This document shows, one piece after another, positions 12,087-21,867 of a DNA stretch of 64,000 bases. The notes beneath the pieces are model-generated. The model was not told where the DNA came from, made no database searches, and saw only the letters and a program-made list of their open reading frames with translations. Every line of letters starts with the position of its first letter. The stretch's first letter is position 1. The position numbers and the translations under genes are program-made. The DNA is taken from assembly GCF_019059575.1 (NCBI RefSeq), contig NW_024881792.1, positions 310,001 through 374,000 of the forward strand, given 5' to 3'. This DNA is from Amphibalanus amphitrite (Eukaryota; Arthropoda; Thecostraca; Balanomorpha; Balanidae).

Positions 12087-13618
12087 AACCGCAGGTTGTT
12101 TGAAAAGACAAACACTATTCGTTAGAATTGTGTTTTTCTATTGAAAAACAACCGGAGCAGTCGTTCTCCGGGCTATGTTTTGCATGTCTGGCCGCGGATT
12201 GGGGCACCTTGCTACCTGCCCAAACTACTGCAACGATTTTCGTAAAAATTTCAGAGCATGGGCTCGCGGAGGCGATCTAGCTGCTGGTACCGGTCGCTAC
12301 TCGCTCAGAATTCTTTTGCGCGTGGCACGTGCGTTTCCATTTTCCCCATGTTAAGTCAATGGGGGTTTGGGGCTTTTTTTGCGCCATCGCTAATGGCGGA
12401 AAAACGAGCCAAGAAAGGGGTGGTTTTCTTCCAGGCATTTAATGGCAAACACGTTCCGGTACACGCCAGTGTGCGCCGTTTACCCGTCAGAATCTCGGAA
12501 CGTTTCTTTGCACGAGGTCAAAGTTGGAATTTTGCTGTGTCCCATGTTAAGTGAATGGACAATTTTGCAGATATATTTTCATTCGCGCATTGTAAAAAAA
12601 TATGTGTCACGATTTCGTCCAAACATTCAAGAGTTGTTGAGGAAGGAGCATAGTATATGCTGTTGTGTTTAGTTAAGCTGTGCAAAATCGTTTTTTCCTT
12701 TAAAAGCTTGTTTAAAAATGACAATTTTTAACATGGAAGGTCAATGGGGGCGTCTTTGTTGCTTAATACGTTTTTACGTTGCACGTATATAAAAGTGAAA
12801 AGTTAATGAAATATACAACTTTCGATGCTCTCTCCAACAATGTATAGAACGTCACTGCTCGATGTGCCGTTTTTAAGAAAAGCTGTAAAAAAGCAGGGCT
12901 CGACTGTGGCTTGAACCCAACCATATTAGAGTATACGAACAGGTGACGGCGATACCTCCCGTGTGCGGACGCGACACTGATATTGCTAAATATTAGCAGT
13001 AGGCCGCCTGTGGGGTGCCTTTACAAACCTTATATCTCTGCAACCACTGGACCGATTCACTCGCGGTCTTTTGTGTGGGATAGCTTCTTCCTTTCTTACA
13101 CGTAGTGTGCTATTCTCGATGCGTATGGGTGACCCCTAATGCACGTGCCACGTGCAAAACGAAGAGTTGTCAGTTCGGTAACAAGTCTAATAACTCTGTA
13201 GTTAGTTTGCCGATTGCACTGATACTTGGCACGGATGTAGGCAACCGCCGGGCAATGCATTTCTGTGTGTCACCGTGGGGGTGCAGCTGCACGTGCGCAC
13301 GGGCAGGGTGACGCTTCCAGATCTCGAGAACGGCTGGGCCGATTTTGATCAAACTTGGCACACCGTTAGGGATCGGCGAGTAGGGTGCCGTGCAACAGTC
13401 AGATGGGACCAATTTTGCACGTGCGCACGTGCAGGGTGCCGCTTCGAGATCTCCAAAACGGCCGGGCCGATTGCACTCAAATTCGGCACACCGCTAGAGA
13501 GCGGTTAGTAGAGTGCCATGCACAAGTCAGTTAGTATGTATTTTCATGTGCCACGGTTGGGGTGCAGCTGCACGTGAGCACGTGTAGGGGTCGCTTCCAG
13601 ATCTTGAAAACAGCTGGG
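12087..13618 (+). mobile_element. Short-form unit, subfamily 2, truncated 3' end (1533-bp tandem copy 1)
   Basis: A diverged module A (different text after the hairpin, many substitutions relative to 1528-2380), then module B (about 12933) and part of a C array. The unit ends within the array at AAACAGCTGGG and is followed at once by T|AACCGC. It is repeated almost exactly at 13620-15150 with a 1533-bp period and at least one 1-bp deletion. Confidence 0.75.
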
Positions 13619-13619
13619 T

Positions 13620-15479
13620 AACCGCAGGTTGTTTGAAAAGACAAACACTATTCGTTAGAATTGTGTTTTTCTATTGAAAAACAACCGGAGCAGTCGTTCT
13701 CCGGGCTATGTTTTGCATGTCTGGCCGCGGATTGGGGCACCTTGCTACCTGCCCAAACTACTGCAACGATTTTCGTAAAAATTTCAGAGCATGGGCTCGC
13801 GGAGGCGATCTAGCTGCTGGTACCGGTCGCTACTCGCTCAGAATTCTTTTGCGCGTGGCACGTGCGTTTCCATTTTCCCCATGTTAAGTCAATGGGGGTT
13901 TGGGGCTTTTTTTGCGCCATCGCTAATGGCGGAAAAACGAGCCAAGAAAGGGGTGGTTTTCTTCCAGGCATTTAATGGCAAACACGTTCCGGTACACGCC
14001 AGTGTGCGCCGTTTACCCGTCAGAATCTCGGAACGTTTCTTTGCACGAGGTCAAAGTTGGAATTTTGCTGTGTCCCATGTTAAGTGAATGGACAATTTTG
14101 CAGATATATTTTCATTCGCGCATTGTAAAAAAATATGTGTCACGATTTCGTCCAAACATTCAAGAGTTGTTGAGGAAGGAGCATAGTATATGCTGTTGTG
14201 TTTAGTTAAGCTGTGCAAAATCGTTTTTCCTTTAAAAGCTTGTTTAAAAATGACAATTTTTAACATGGAAGGTCAATGGGGGCGTCTTTGTTGCTTAATA
14301 CGTTTTTACGTTGCACGTATATAAAAGTGAAAAGTTAATGAAATATACAACTTTCGATGCTCTCTCCAACAATGTATAGAACGTCACTGCTCGATGTGCC
14401 GTTTTTAAGAAAAGCTGTAAAAAAGCAGGGCTCGACTGTGGCTTGAACCCAACCATATTAGAGTATACGAACAGGTGACGGCGATACCTCCCGTGTGCGG
14501 ACGCGACACTGATATTGCTAAATATTAGCAGTAGGCCGCCTGTGGGGTGCCTTTACAAACCTTATATCTCTGCAACCACTGGACCGATTCACTCGCGGTC
14601 TTTTGTGTGGGATAGCTTCTTCCTTTCTTACACGTAGTGTGCTATTCTCGATGCGTATGGGTGACCCCTAATGCACGTGCCACGTGCAAAACGAAGAGTT
14701 GTCAGTTCGGTAACAAGTCTAATAACTCTGTAGTTAGTTTGCCGATTGCACTGATACTTGGCACGGATGTAGGCAACCGCCGGGCAATGCATTTCTGTGT
14801 GTCACCGTGGGGGTGCAGCTGCACGTGCGCACGGGCAGGGTGACGCTTCCAGATCTCGAGAACGGCTGGGCCGATTTTGATCAAACTTGGCACACCGTTA
14901 GGGATCGGCGAGTAGGGTGCCGTGCAACAGTCAGATGGGACCAATTTTGCACGTGCGCACGTGCAGGGTGCCGCTTCGAGATCTCCAAAACGGCCGGGCC
15001 GATTGCACTCAAATTCGGCACACCGCTAGAGAGCGGTTAGTAGAGTGCCATGCACAAGTCAGTTAGTATGTATTTTCATGTGCCACGGTTGGGGTGCAGC
15101 TGCACGTGAGCACGTGTAGGGGTCGCTTCCAGATCTTGAAAACAGCTGGGCCGATTCACCTCAAATTTGGTACACCGCTAGAGACCGGCGAAAAGGGTGT
15201 CGTGCACAAGTCAATTGGGACCCAGCTTGCACGTGCGCACGTGCAGGGTGCCGCTTCGAGATTTCGAAAACGCCCGGGCCGATTGCACTCAAATTTGGCA
15301 CACCGCTAGAGACCGGTTAGTAGAGTGCAGCGCACGTCAGTTCATAGCACACCCACTCCGGTCTGCACGTGCAAGGCTCATCCTCTCTTTTGGCGGCGGG
15401 CGTTTTTGCGGCGTTACAGAGGTGCTTGCTCAAACAACCTGCGGTCCCGCGATGCGGAGCCCAGCATCGCAGATGCTGG
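13620..15479 (+). mobile_element. Short-form unit, subfamily 2, complete (1533-bp tandem copy 2)
   Basis: Repeats the preceding unit and then continues past its truncation point through two more C repeats and segment D (AAACAACCTGCGGT 15432-15445, CTGG 15476-15479, then T). This 3' end marks the right border of the block against unshared sequence (TACTGGATGG). Confidence 0.75.
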
Positions 15480-15480
15480 T

Positions 15481-15667
15481 ACTGGATGGAGCCGTAAACT
15501 GAGCGATGAATTGTCGAGATTCATTGGTAATCGTCACTTGAGTTTCGGTGGAGTTCAGCTAATTACTGGGTAACATTTTTGAGGGATCATTTAGTTTTTT
15601 TCCTTGATTCAGTAAGTTCACGGCGGTAAATAAGTTTCCTAAGTGAATTTGTCGTATAAGAAATAAT
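15481..15667. other. Spacer, nothing recognised
   Basis: AT-rich sequence between the last intact unit and an old relic of module A. No coding or repeat signal seen. Confidence 0.4.
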
Positions 15668-16210
15668 AACCGAAGGTTTGTTGTCAATAGTTAAAACACT
15701 ATTCTTTAGAATTGTGTTTTTCTATTGAAAAACAAATCTGAGTTCCCTGACAATTTGGCAAAAGCTGCCTGAGATCAGTACAACTTGATGCTCTTGAAAA
15801 CGGCTGGTCCAAATATTCTGATTTTTTCAGGATTTCTAGTGGGCCAGGTGATCTACGTTCTGGTATGGGTCTCCCCTCCGCGGACCATCTGGTGCACGTG
15901 CCACGTGACTTTAAAAATTCCCGTGTTAAGCCAATGGGGAAAATGAAAAAATGCGTTCCACGGCAGATTGCTCGAAAACGATCCAAACGACCCCCCATTT
16001 TCTTACATGCAGATCAACCACCATTCGGTGCACTACCCATGGGTATGTCGCAAAGTGGCCGGAAAAGTCCAGAACCACGTGCCACGTGCCGTTGAAAATG
16101 ACCCTGCACACCGGAAATTGGGACTTTTGGTCATTTCGGCGCACCCATGATGCATACTATGGCGTGGGTGACCAAACAATGGGTGTCATCCGGTCGGCAA
16201 CTGTTTAAGG
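15668..16210 (+). repeat. Diverged relic of module A
   Basis: The start AACCGAAGGTTTGTTG is a mutated form of the unit 5' end. About 25 bp further on, ACACTATTCTTTAGAATTG and the following TTTTTCTATTGAAAAACAA are almost unchanged from the intact copies, while the rest is heavily diverged. Later landmarks remain in order: a GATCTACG step, paired E-boxes GCACGTGCCACGTG (about 15895), GTGTTAAGCCAATGGGG (15922-15938) and another CCACGTGCCACGTG pair (about 16078). It marks an older generation of the same family next to the young block. Confidence 0.65.
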
Positions 16211-16326
16211 TGTCGTCCAGTGGGCCAAAGTGGTAGTTTCAAACTTTTGGGATCCACCACTCTGGGGATTCTTTTTGACAATATACTTACGTTTCTTGGC
16301 GCAATGTTCATTCCACCCAGCCGGTC

Positions 16327-16560
16327 GTCAATGCGTTAGATGACCCAAATGACGATTGACCTGAAGGAAGTTGGGGGCGAGGAACACGCACGTGCCATCC
16401 GTTTTTTACTCGGGCGCTTTCATCTAGGAGATTTTTGCAGATACGTCAATGCGTTAGATGACCCAAATGACGATTGACCTGAAGGAAGTTGGGGGCGAGG
16501 AACACGCACGTGCCATCCGTTTTTTAATCGGGCGCTTTCATCTAGGAGATTTTTGCAGAT
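16327..16560. repeat. 118-bp direct tandem duplication
   Basis: Text beginning GTCAATGCGTTAGATGACCC starts at 16327 and again at 16445 with one visible base difference (TTTTTTACTCG versus TTTTTTAATCG). Each copy holds one CACGTG. Possibly part of the older repeat next to it. Confidence 0.8.
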
Positions 16561-16619
16561 ATCTTTTTGATTTGTGAAAATGACCAGCCTAGCGGTATGC
16601 CAGCCGCTGATAAATTATT

Positions 16620-17140
16620 ATCTTGCTGCGGCCGGGCGCTTATTTGCGGTGTTTGCGTTTGGCGGCTGGCGGGCGACTTTTAGTCGTTTTCGGTTAGCAG
16701 TTAGCGTCGGTGCGGTGCGGGCGGTTTTATTTTTTTCGGCGTTTCGGCGTTTTTTTCTGTGTGGTTTGCGGCGGTCGGGTGATTTTTTGCCGTTTGCGTT
16801 GGCTTTTCGGGCGTGCGTTTTGCACGTTTTGCGGTGTTTACGTTTTGCGGCGGGCGGGCGTTTTGTGTTTTTTGCGGTGTTTGTCTTTGGCGGCGGGCGG
16901 GCGGGCGGGCGGGCGATGCGGGCGGTTTTCTTCTTTTTTTTTGCGTCGTTTGCGGTGTTAAATTTGTTTGCGGTTGGCGGGCGGTTTTATTGTTTTGCGG
17001 CGTTTTTGCGTTTTTTATTTGCGGTTTGCGGCGGGCGGGCGTTTGTTTATTTTTTGCGACGTTTGCGTTGGCGTTTCGGGCGTGCGTTTTGCGCGTTTTG
17101 CGGTGTTTGCGTTTTCCGGCGGGCAGGCGTTTTTCACAAT
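16620..17140. repeat. A-poor, G/T/C-rich degenerate tract
   Basis: About 520 bp in which A is nearly absent on the + strand, built from degenerate repeats of the type TTTTGCGGCGGGCGGGCGTT and TTTGCGGTGTTTGCG. It contains a run GGGCGGGCGGGCGGGCGGG-like near 16892-16915, a strong quadruplex motif. Long open frames on both strands (for example 16574-17218 + and 16701-17144 -) result from the lack of A and T-stop codons and give low-complexity proteins, so they are not called as genes. Confidence 0.8.
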
Positions 17141-17149
17141 TCAAAGTCC

Positions 17150-19835
17150 AAACCTTCGGGCCACAGCGCTCCTCGAAAAGCGCTGCCCTCGAGTATAATA
17201 AGACACTTCATGTGGTGACAGGGATTTAGAACAGCCATTCACCTAGTTTGATGCTTGTGATATCGCTATTCGGACCACTATATCTTACCAAAGTTATGCA
17301 TGCTTGACGTCATCCCTTTGACGAACCGAGGCCGTTTCACTATCGGCTCTAAGATCCACACTGCGCTGATTTGCACCAATCAATCGTAATCCTGTAGCAA
17401 GTCATTGATTCCTCCGTCAGAGACTGTGACCCCGTTCGGGCCACCGAAACTGCCTGAGGCGGTACGTGGGGTCTATCCGGGTCGGTCGGCATCGGCCGCC
17501 TCCCCAGCAACCTCGGCTGACAGCTGGAGGGGAAACACCGACCCAAACGCGTACCACAACCATAGCAAGCACAACGCACTGTGGTCAAAGAAATCAGTAA
17601 ATTTATTTACTAATTAAAAACGTGTATGCCTGCTGTGCCCAAAGGCACAGATGATGAATTGATCCCTTTGCATCCGCTTTCAATGCCTATGTTTTTCGGC
17701 GGAGCGCCGGGAGTTTCGGTCGATTTTTCGTGCCGGCCGGGTGGGCGGATGTGGCGCGCACTATGTGATTGATGTACTGTCTGCCTTTGTCCGCGCAGTG
17801 CGGACGGGCGGACCGCGGCCGCGTCTCTCCCGACTCCCCAGCGGTAATGGCCGCGGGCAATCACACAATGCCGGCAGACCAGTGCGGCCGTCCTCCCCGG
17901 CGGTGGTGGTGGTGTGGGGCGTGGTGGGACGGAGGGTGTCGCTTCTGGGGTGTGTGACCCACCGAAGGAGGTGCAGAAAGGGGTAGGAGTGTCCCTCTGT
18001 CGCCCAGAAAGACTCACTAACAAAACGCTCCAGTCAAACACGCACCACAACGTGATCCAATTCACCTACGTCCTCGCCGTCAATTTGGCTCAGAGCTCTC
18101 CACTGGAGTTGCACATTTAACCGTGATTGCTCGACTGCCATCACAATTTGTCCGCGGCGACACGGAGCCATTGCGTAAATGTGCGTCCAGGTTCTTCAGT
18201 CGGTGGCGGGCGGCTGCCACCGGGCAGGGGCCTTGATTTCGGCGTGGTGCAATCGGAAGATCGATGTCACCTGGTGCAGTGCCGAGTGGCGGCTTCTGCA
18301 GCGAGCGGCGGTGGCAGCGACAGGCAGTGTTCGAACAACAAACCGCGTTGGCCTGAGAGACGCTGTTTGTTGGTGCGGTAGACGGCTTTATAAGCAGAGG
18401 GAGACGGTGACGGAGAGGGAGACGGAGACGGACACGGAGACGGTTTTTAGACAGATGGTGACGGAGATGGCTTTCTAAACACGGCTCTGGAGACGATGGC
18501 GCTGTCGTAGAAAAGTCTCTGAGTAACTAAGATTGGAAATGCTTCTCTTAGGCAGACGTTGCATGAAATGTCCACCTTGGGCGACAGTGCCCTGCCGGAG
18601 AGAGGTCTGTCATCTGCAGCCAGTGCCGGTCGAACACAAAATCAGGCTACCTAGTGTCAGTCGAGGAGGGAAATGGATCAGGAACGGGAAGGAGATAAAC
18701 CTGCAAGTGATAATAATTTTCTCTGGATCATGGTTACGTAGAGTATGGTCGAGAGACTGAACGAAATCGTAAGACTGAAACTAGGAAAAGTAAACTCGTC
18801 TTGAATCAAGCTGACGCCGATAAGATCAAACTGAATAATAATGTTCGAATTTGAACCTGGCAACTTACTTATTCACCGTCCCATCGGGAGCCTAATTTCA
18901 GTCGAATCAATCTGCCAATCCTTCAGAGTTGGGAGAACTCTGACACATAGGTCAAAGTTTTCATTTCCCTTTGCCATATAACAGAACCAGTGTGGGCTGA
19001 CCTTACTAAGCCGACAGCAGAGGCAAGAGCACATATAGTATTTCTGCAAACACAAAAAATCGAGCTCATCATACATATTCCGACAAAATGTCATACATCA
19101 ACATGCATTTTATATGCATTGAAACACATTGAGGGTGCACATGGGATAGAAAAGAAGGTGCTTTAGCGGTAGGACGGTTCCTGCTAGAATGGGTAGATAA
19201 AACCCACATGCGCTGTTACTTTTCGCCTCGATTGCATTTGCAGAGACATCGCCACGAACGATTTATTCTCACAATGACGCTACCATAGTTCAAGCATCGC
19301 GAATGATGACGTGCGAATGGTACTAACGATACGATCAATTTCGGTGTCGGCACCTGACAGAATGGTGTCCCGGTAAGGAGACTGACTGGCGTTTTCGCTA
19401 TCATGATCGATATTTAACTGTGAAAAGTAAGTGGAGTGACATCATAGCTTATGTTCTTTTTTGAAGCTCCGATTGCACAGTCTCATGATTCATATAATTT
19501 TTCTTTTCGATGGCAAGTCCTTTCGCAAGAAAACGGTGACCGTTGAAGTTCACGAACCTATTTGAGGCGTTCCAGTTCTGCAATGCCTTTTAAACTTTTG
19601 GTGGGACATGATTGTTGGCCTGCTTTTATTGCGAACACAACTTGCAAGCATCTCGCCGTTAAAAGACATTGTCCTAATAAATCACGGCTTGTAACTCGCA
19701 CTTGAAGAAACATAAAAGCAGCTGCCCAAACGTTGTCTTTTCATGCCCTAATTGACCTCAGGATTGTCATCTTCATTCCAAACAGCTTCCGGTGCCACTG
19801 ATAGCCACCCACCCACCGTTACCAGTTCGGTTACT
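17150..19835. other. Non-coding region, no gene recognised
   Basis: Mixed GC-rich (17400-18400) and AT-rich sequence. Short reading frames are present on both strands but none resembles a known protein or has supporting splice structure. A purine-rich run of GAGACGG/GACGGAGA repeats covers about 18405-18470, preceded at 18386 by a TTTATAAG TATA-like string that could be chance. Confidence 0.4.
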
Positions 19836-19895
19836 AAAGATATCGGTACCGGCACTATCAATATCGGTGCCGACAGTATCGATATCTCTCCGCTT
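19836..19895. repeat. Imperfect inverted repeat around GATATCG
   Basis: AGATATCGGTACCGGCAC faces GGTGCCGACAGTATCGATATCT across about 10 bp, with an interior third copy of TATCGGTGCC. This gives an imperfect hairpin. No function inferred. Confidence 0.5.
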
Positions 19896-21859
19896 CCGGG
19901 ACCTCGAACAGCATCATCGTTTTTGTCTGGGAACCGTTCCATTAGTGGAGGGGTCGTGCGGCTCACGGGGGCGGTCTAAACGACCGGCTTGCATGTGCGC
20001 GGCTGGATCCGCGCCATTGGAGCACATCCCGGCCGTCGTTTTAAATCGCTGCCGTCCGCGACTCACGCGACGGCCGGCCGCCAGCTGTTCCCAGCTTCGT
20101 CCGTCCTCCGCCAGGCGGCGGCCGCCGATCGCTGTCGACAATTTGCTACAAATCGGCCCGTTCGACGCCATCGACTCAACGGAGCTACTGCCGCCGCCAC
20201 GAGCCGAGCCGCCCGGCCTGTCACTGGCACATCAAAGATCCCGGCGCCGCCGGCCCACGACGACGTCCGCGCCGCTTTTTGTCTCGCTGCGCCGCTGCCG
20301 TCGCCCGCCGGCTTTTTGTCACGGCGCCGTCTCCTCCACCCATAATGTTTGCCGGGCGGGGCAGGACGGCGCCGTGCCGCTCTGCATTCTCCCCGTCTCC
20401 CTCCTATCGCCGGCAAAGAGCGGTGTTATTCAGGCTTCCGCGGCCTCCGATCCCCGCCCGCCACGACCGACAGTCAGCCGTTGACCCGCGCATGTTTGCC
20501 CGCTTCATGGGGCTGACCCGGTCTGACCCGGGTGACCTCTGAGCCAGTTTTCGTCGGCCGCGTGCGAGCCGCCGCCGGGCCGTGGCAATCGGGTCACACC
20601 GGGTCACAGAGGTCACGTGCAACGACCTCAGGGCCGGTGACCCGTCGGCGGCGGCTGGGTCGGGTCGTGACGCCGCCGGTCGCCGCTCGTGACGGTGACG
20701 GACGCGATGGGAAGTGCTCCACCCATGGCGTGAGGACGACGCGCCGGGACGGAAAACAATGCCGTGCTGGTACCGATTTAATGTCGGTGCACTCAGCGTC
20801 AAGACAAATAACATCCTCTTCACTCTAGTGAATTAGCTCAGTGCACGTTCCCGAAACTGCTTGGCGCGTTGGTAGATCAGTTGCATTCACGCATTAAATT
20901 TATTTGTTCATGCATTAATTAGGTGAAAGCGAGTGCATGATTTTGTGCATTCAATCTCGTCGTTAAAACTGCCATTTCCGGCTCGGATTTCACGATGCTA
21001 TACTGTCGCTTCCTGGTCGGTACTTGACCGTCATTATGTAACCCTCAAGCCTGTAATTGGTGGTGCAATTTTTTGTGCAAATAGTCTAAACGCCTTCCCT
21101 ACTGCACAAGGGCACGGTATTGAGAAAGTAGGCGCAGGCGGGCATAGAAAAGCAACAGCGGACATATATACAAAAATTCAACGTCTGGTTGGTCCTCTAT
21201 TCCAGCTCTCCTGCCTAAACTCATGTGTCTCCTGTCCCGACTCATACATTCACTGCCTAAATTCACGGCTCCAGCCCCCACTAGTTATGTCCCGACTCAC
21301 GGTGTGTTTCGGTCCACCGTGATCTGTTCAGTCGTGACCGAGATAAGGTGAACCGGTTACGATTGCCAGCGCTCTCCATGCTGCAGTCGGGCCCGTGCTG
21401 CTTGCCGTGATATGGGGCGTGGCGCTCGAGTGTTGTTCTTTGGTGTCCTGTGTTGCTGTGAAACACGCAACATGTTTATAACTGAAAATTTGTTCTTTGC
21501 TGAGATTTTCAATGCTGGTGATTCTCGAGGGAATCCTCATTCACCATCATATCATTGTCTATTTCCGACTAGCTGAGGGAGCAATAAGCAATTATCACGT
21601 CCAGCAAGCTAACGGCGGGCACAGATCGAGCTTGTAGTGCCTTACAGTCAATTAGACTTATCTTGTAACCTATTTGACGGAATGCGTCCATTTATTATCA
21701 GCCACCTGCCACCATGTCACCCTGTCCTGAACTTGTTGGTTGTTCTCTGAGCTTCACCCCTCTGACAGCATCCCTTCTGTTGCAGGTATGTTTGAGTGAC
21801 CGGCCGGGTGGGGTCGAGCTGGTGGGCGCCTCTGGTAAGCTGATTCATCCCTGCCCTGA
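19896..21859. other. GC-rich non-coding region
   Basis: 20000-20720 is very GC-rich and keeps several frames open for 100-230 codons on both strands. The predicted peptides are Pro/Arg/Ser/Ala-rich with no recognisable domain, as expected from base composition. Three direct GGTCA half-sites lie at 20591-20615. The rest is AT-richer with nothing recognised. Confidence 0.4.
20591..20615 (+). promoter_or_regulatory. Three direct nuclear-receptor-type half-sites
   Basis: GGGTCA (20591-20596), GGGTCA (20601-20606) and AGGTCA (20610-20615) follow one another with spacers of 4 and 3 bp, that is DR4- and DR3-like arrangements. Further GTGACC/GGTCA strings surround them. Whether a receptor binds here is unknown. 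Confidence 0.3.
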
Positions 21860-21867
21860 CCCCTGAC

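Larger units (their letters stand above)
1..15480 (+). repeat. Left composite block of head-to-tail rolling-circle-like repeat units
   Basis: Eight junctions in this block begin with T|AACCGCAGG (1528, 3504, 3691, 4549, 7384, 9259, 12087, 13620), all on the + strand. Five places carry the subterminal inverted copy AAACAACCTGCGGT (3353, 3642, 9209, 12038, 15432), each followed by a hairpin and CTGG. The block ends cleanly at CTGG|T (15479/15480), after which the sequence is no longer shared with the right block. Positions 1 to about 3400 recur at a distance of 5856 bp with no difference I noticed. The architecture fits tandem non-autonomous Helentron/HINE-like elements; the family assignment is inference because no Rep/helicase gene is present. 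Confidence 0.8.

Noticed and set aside
16574-17218. 214-codon + frame and 147-codon - frame
   Set aside because: Caused by the near absence of A in the tract; the peptides are Phe/Arg/Gly or Lys/Pro/Thr low-complexity.
19792-20484. 230-codon frame in the GC-rich region
   Set aside because: Pro/Ser/Arg-rich without domains, overlapped by frames on the other strand, as expected from GC content.
21787-21836. Possible 50-bp exon (GTTGCAG|...GCCTCTG|GTAAGC)
   Set aside because: Good splice-like borders and one open frame, but the peptide (VCLSDRPGGVELVGAS) is not recognisable and nothing in frame could be linked to it.
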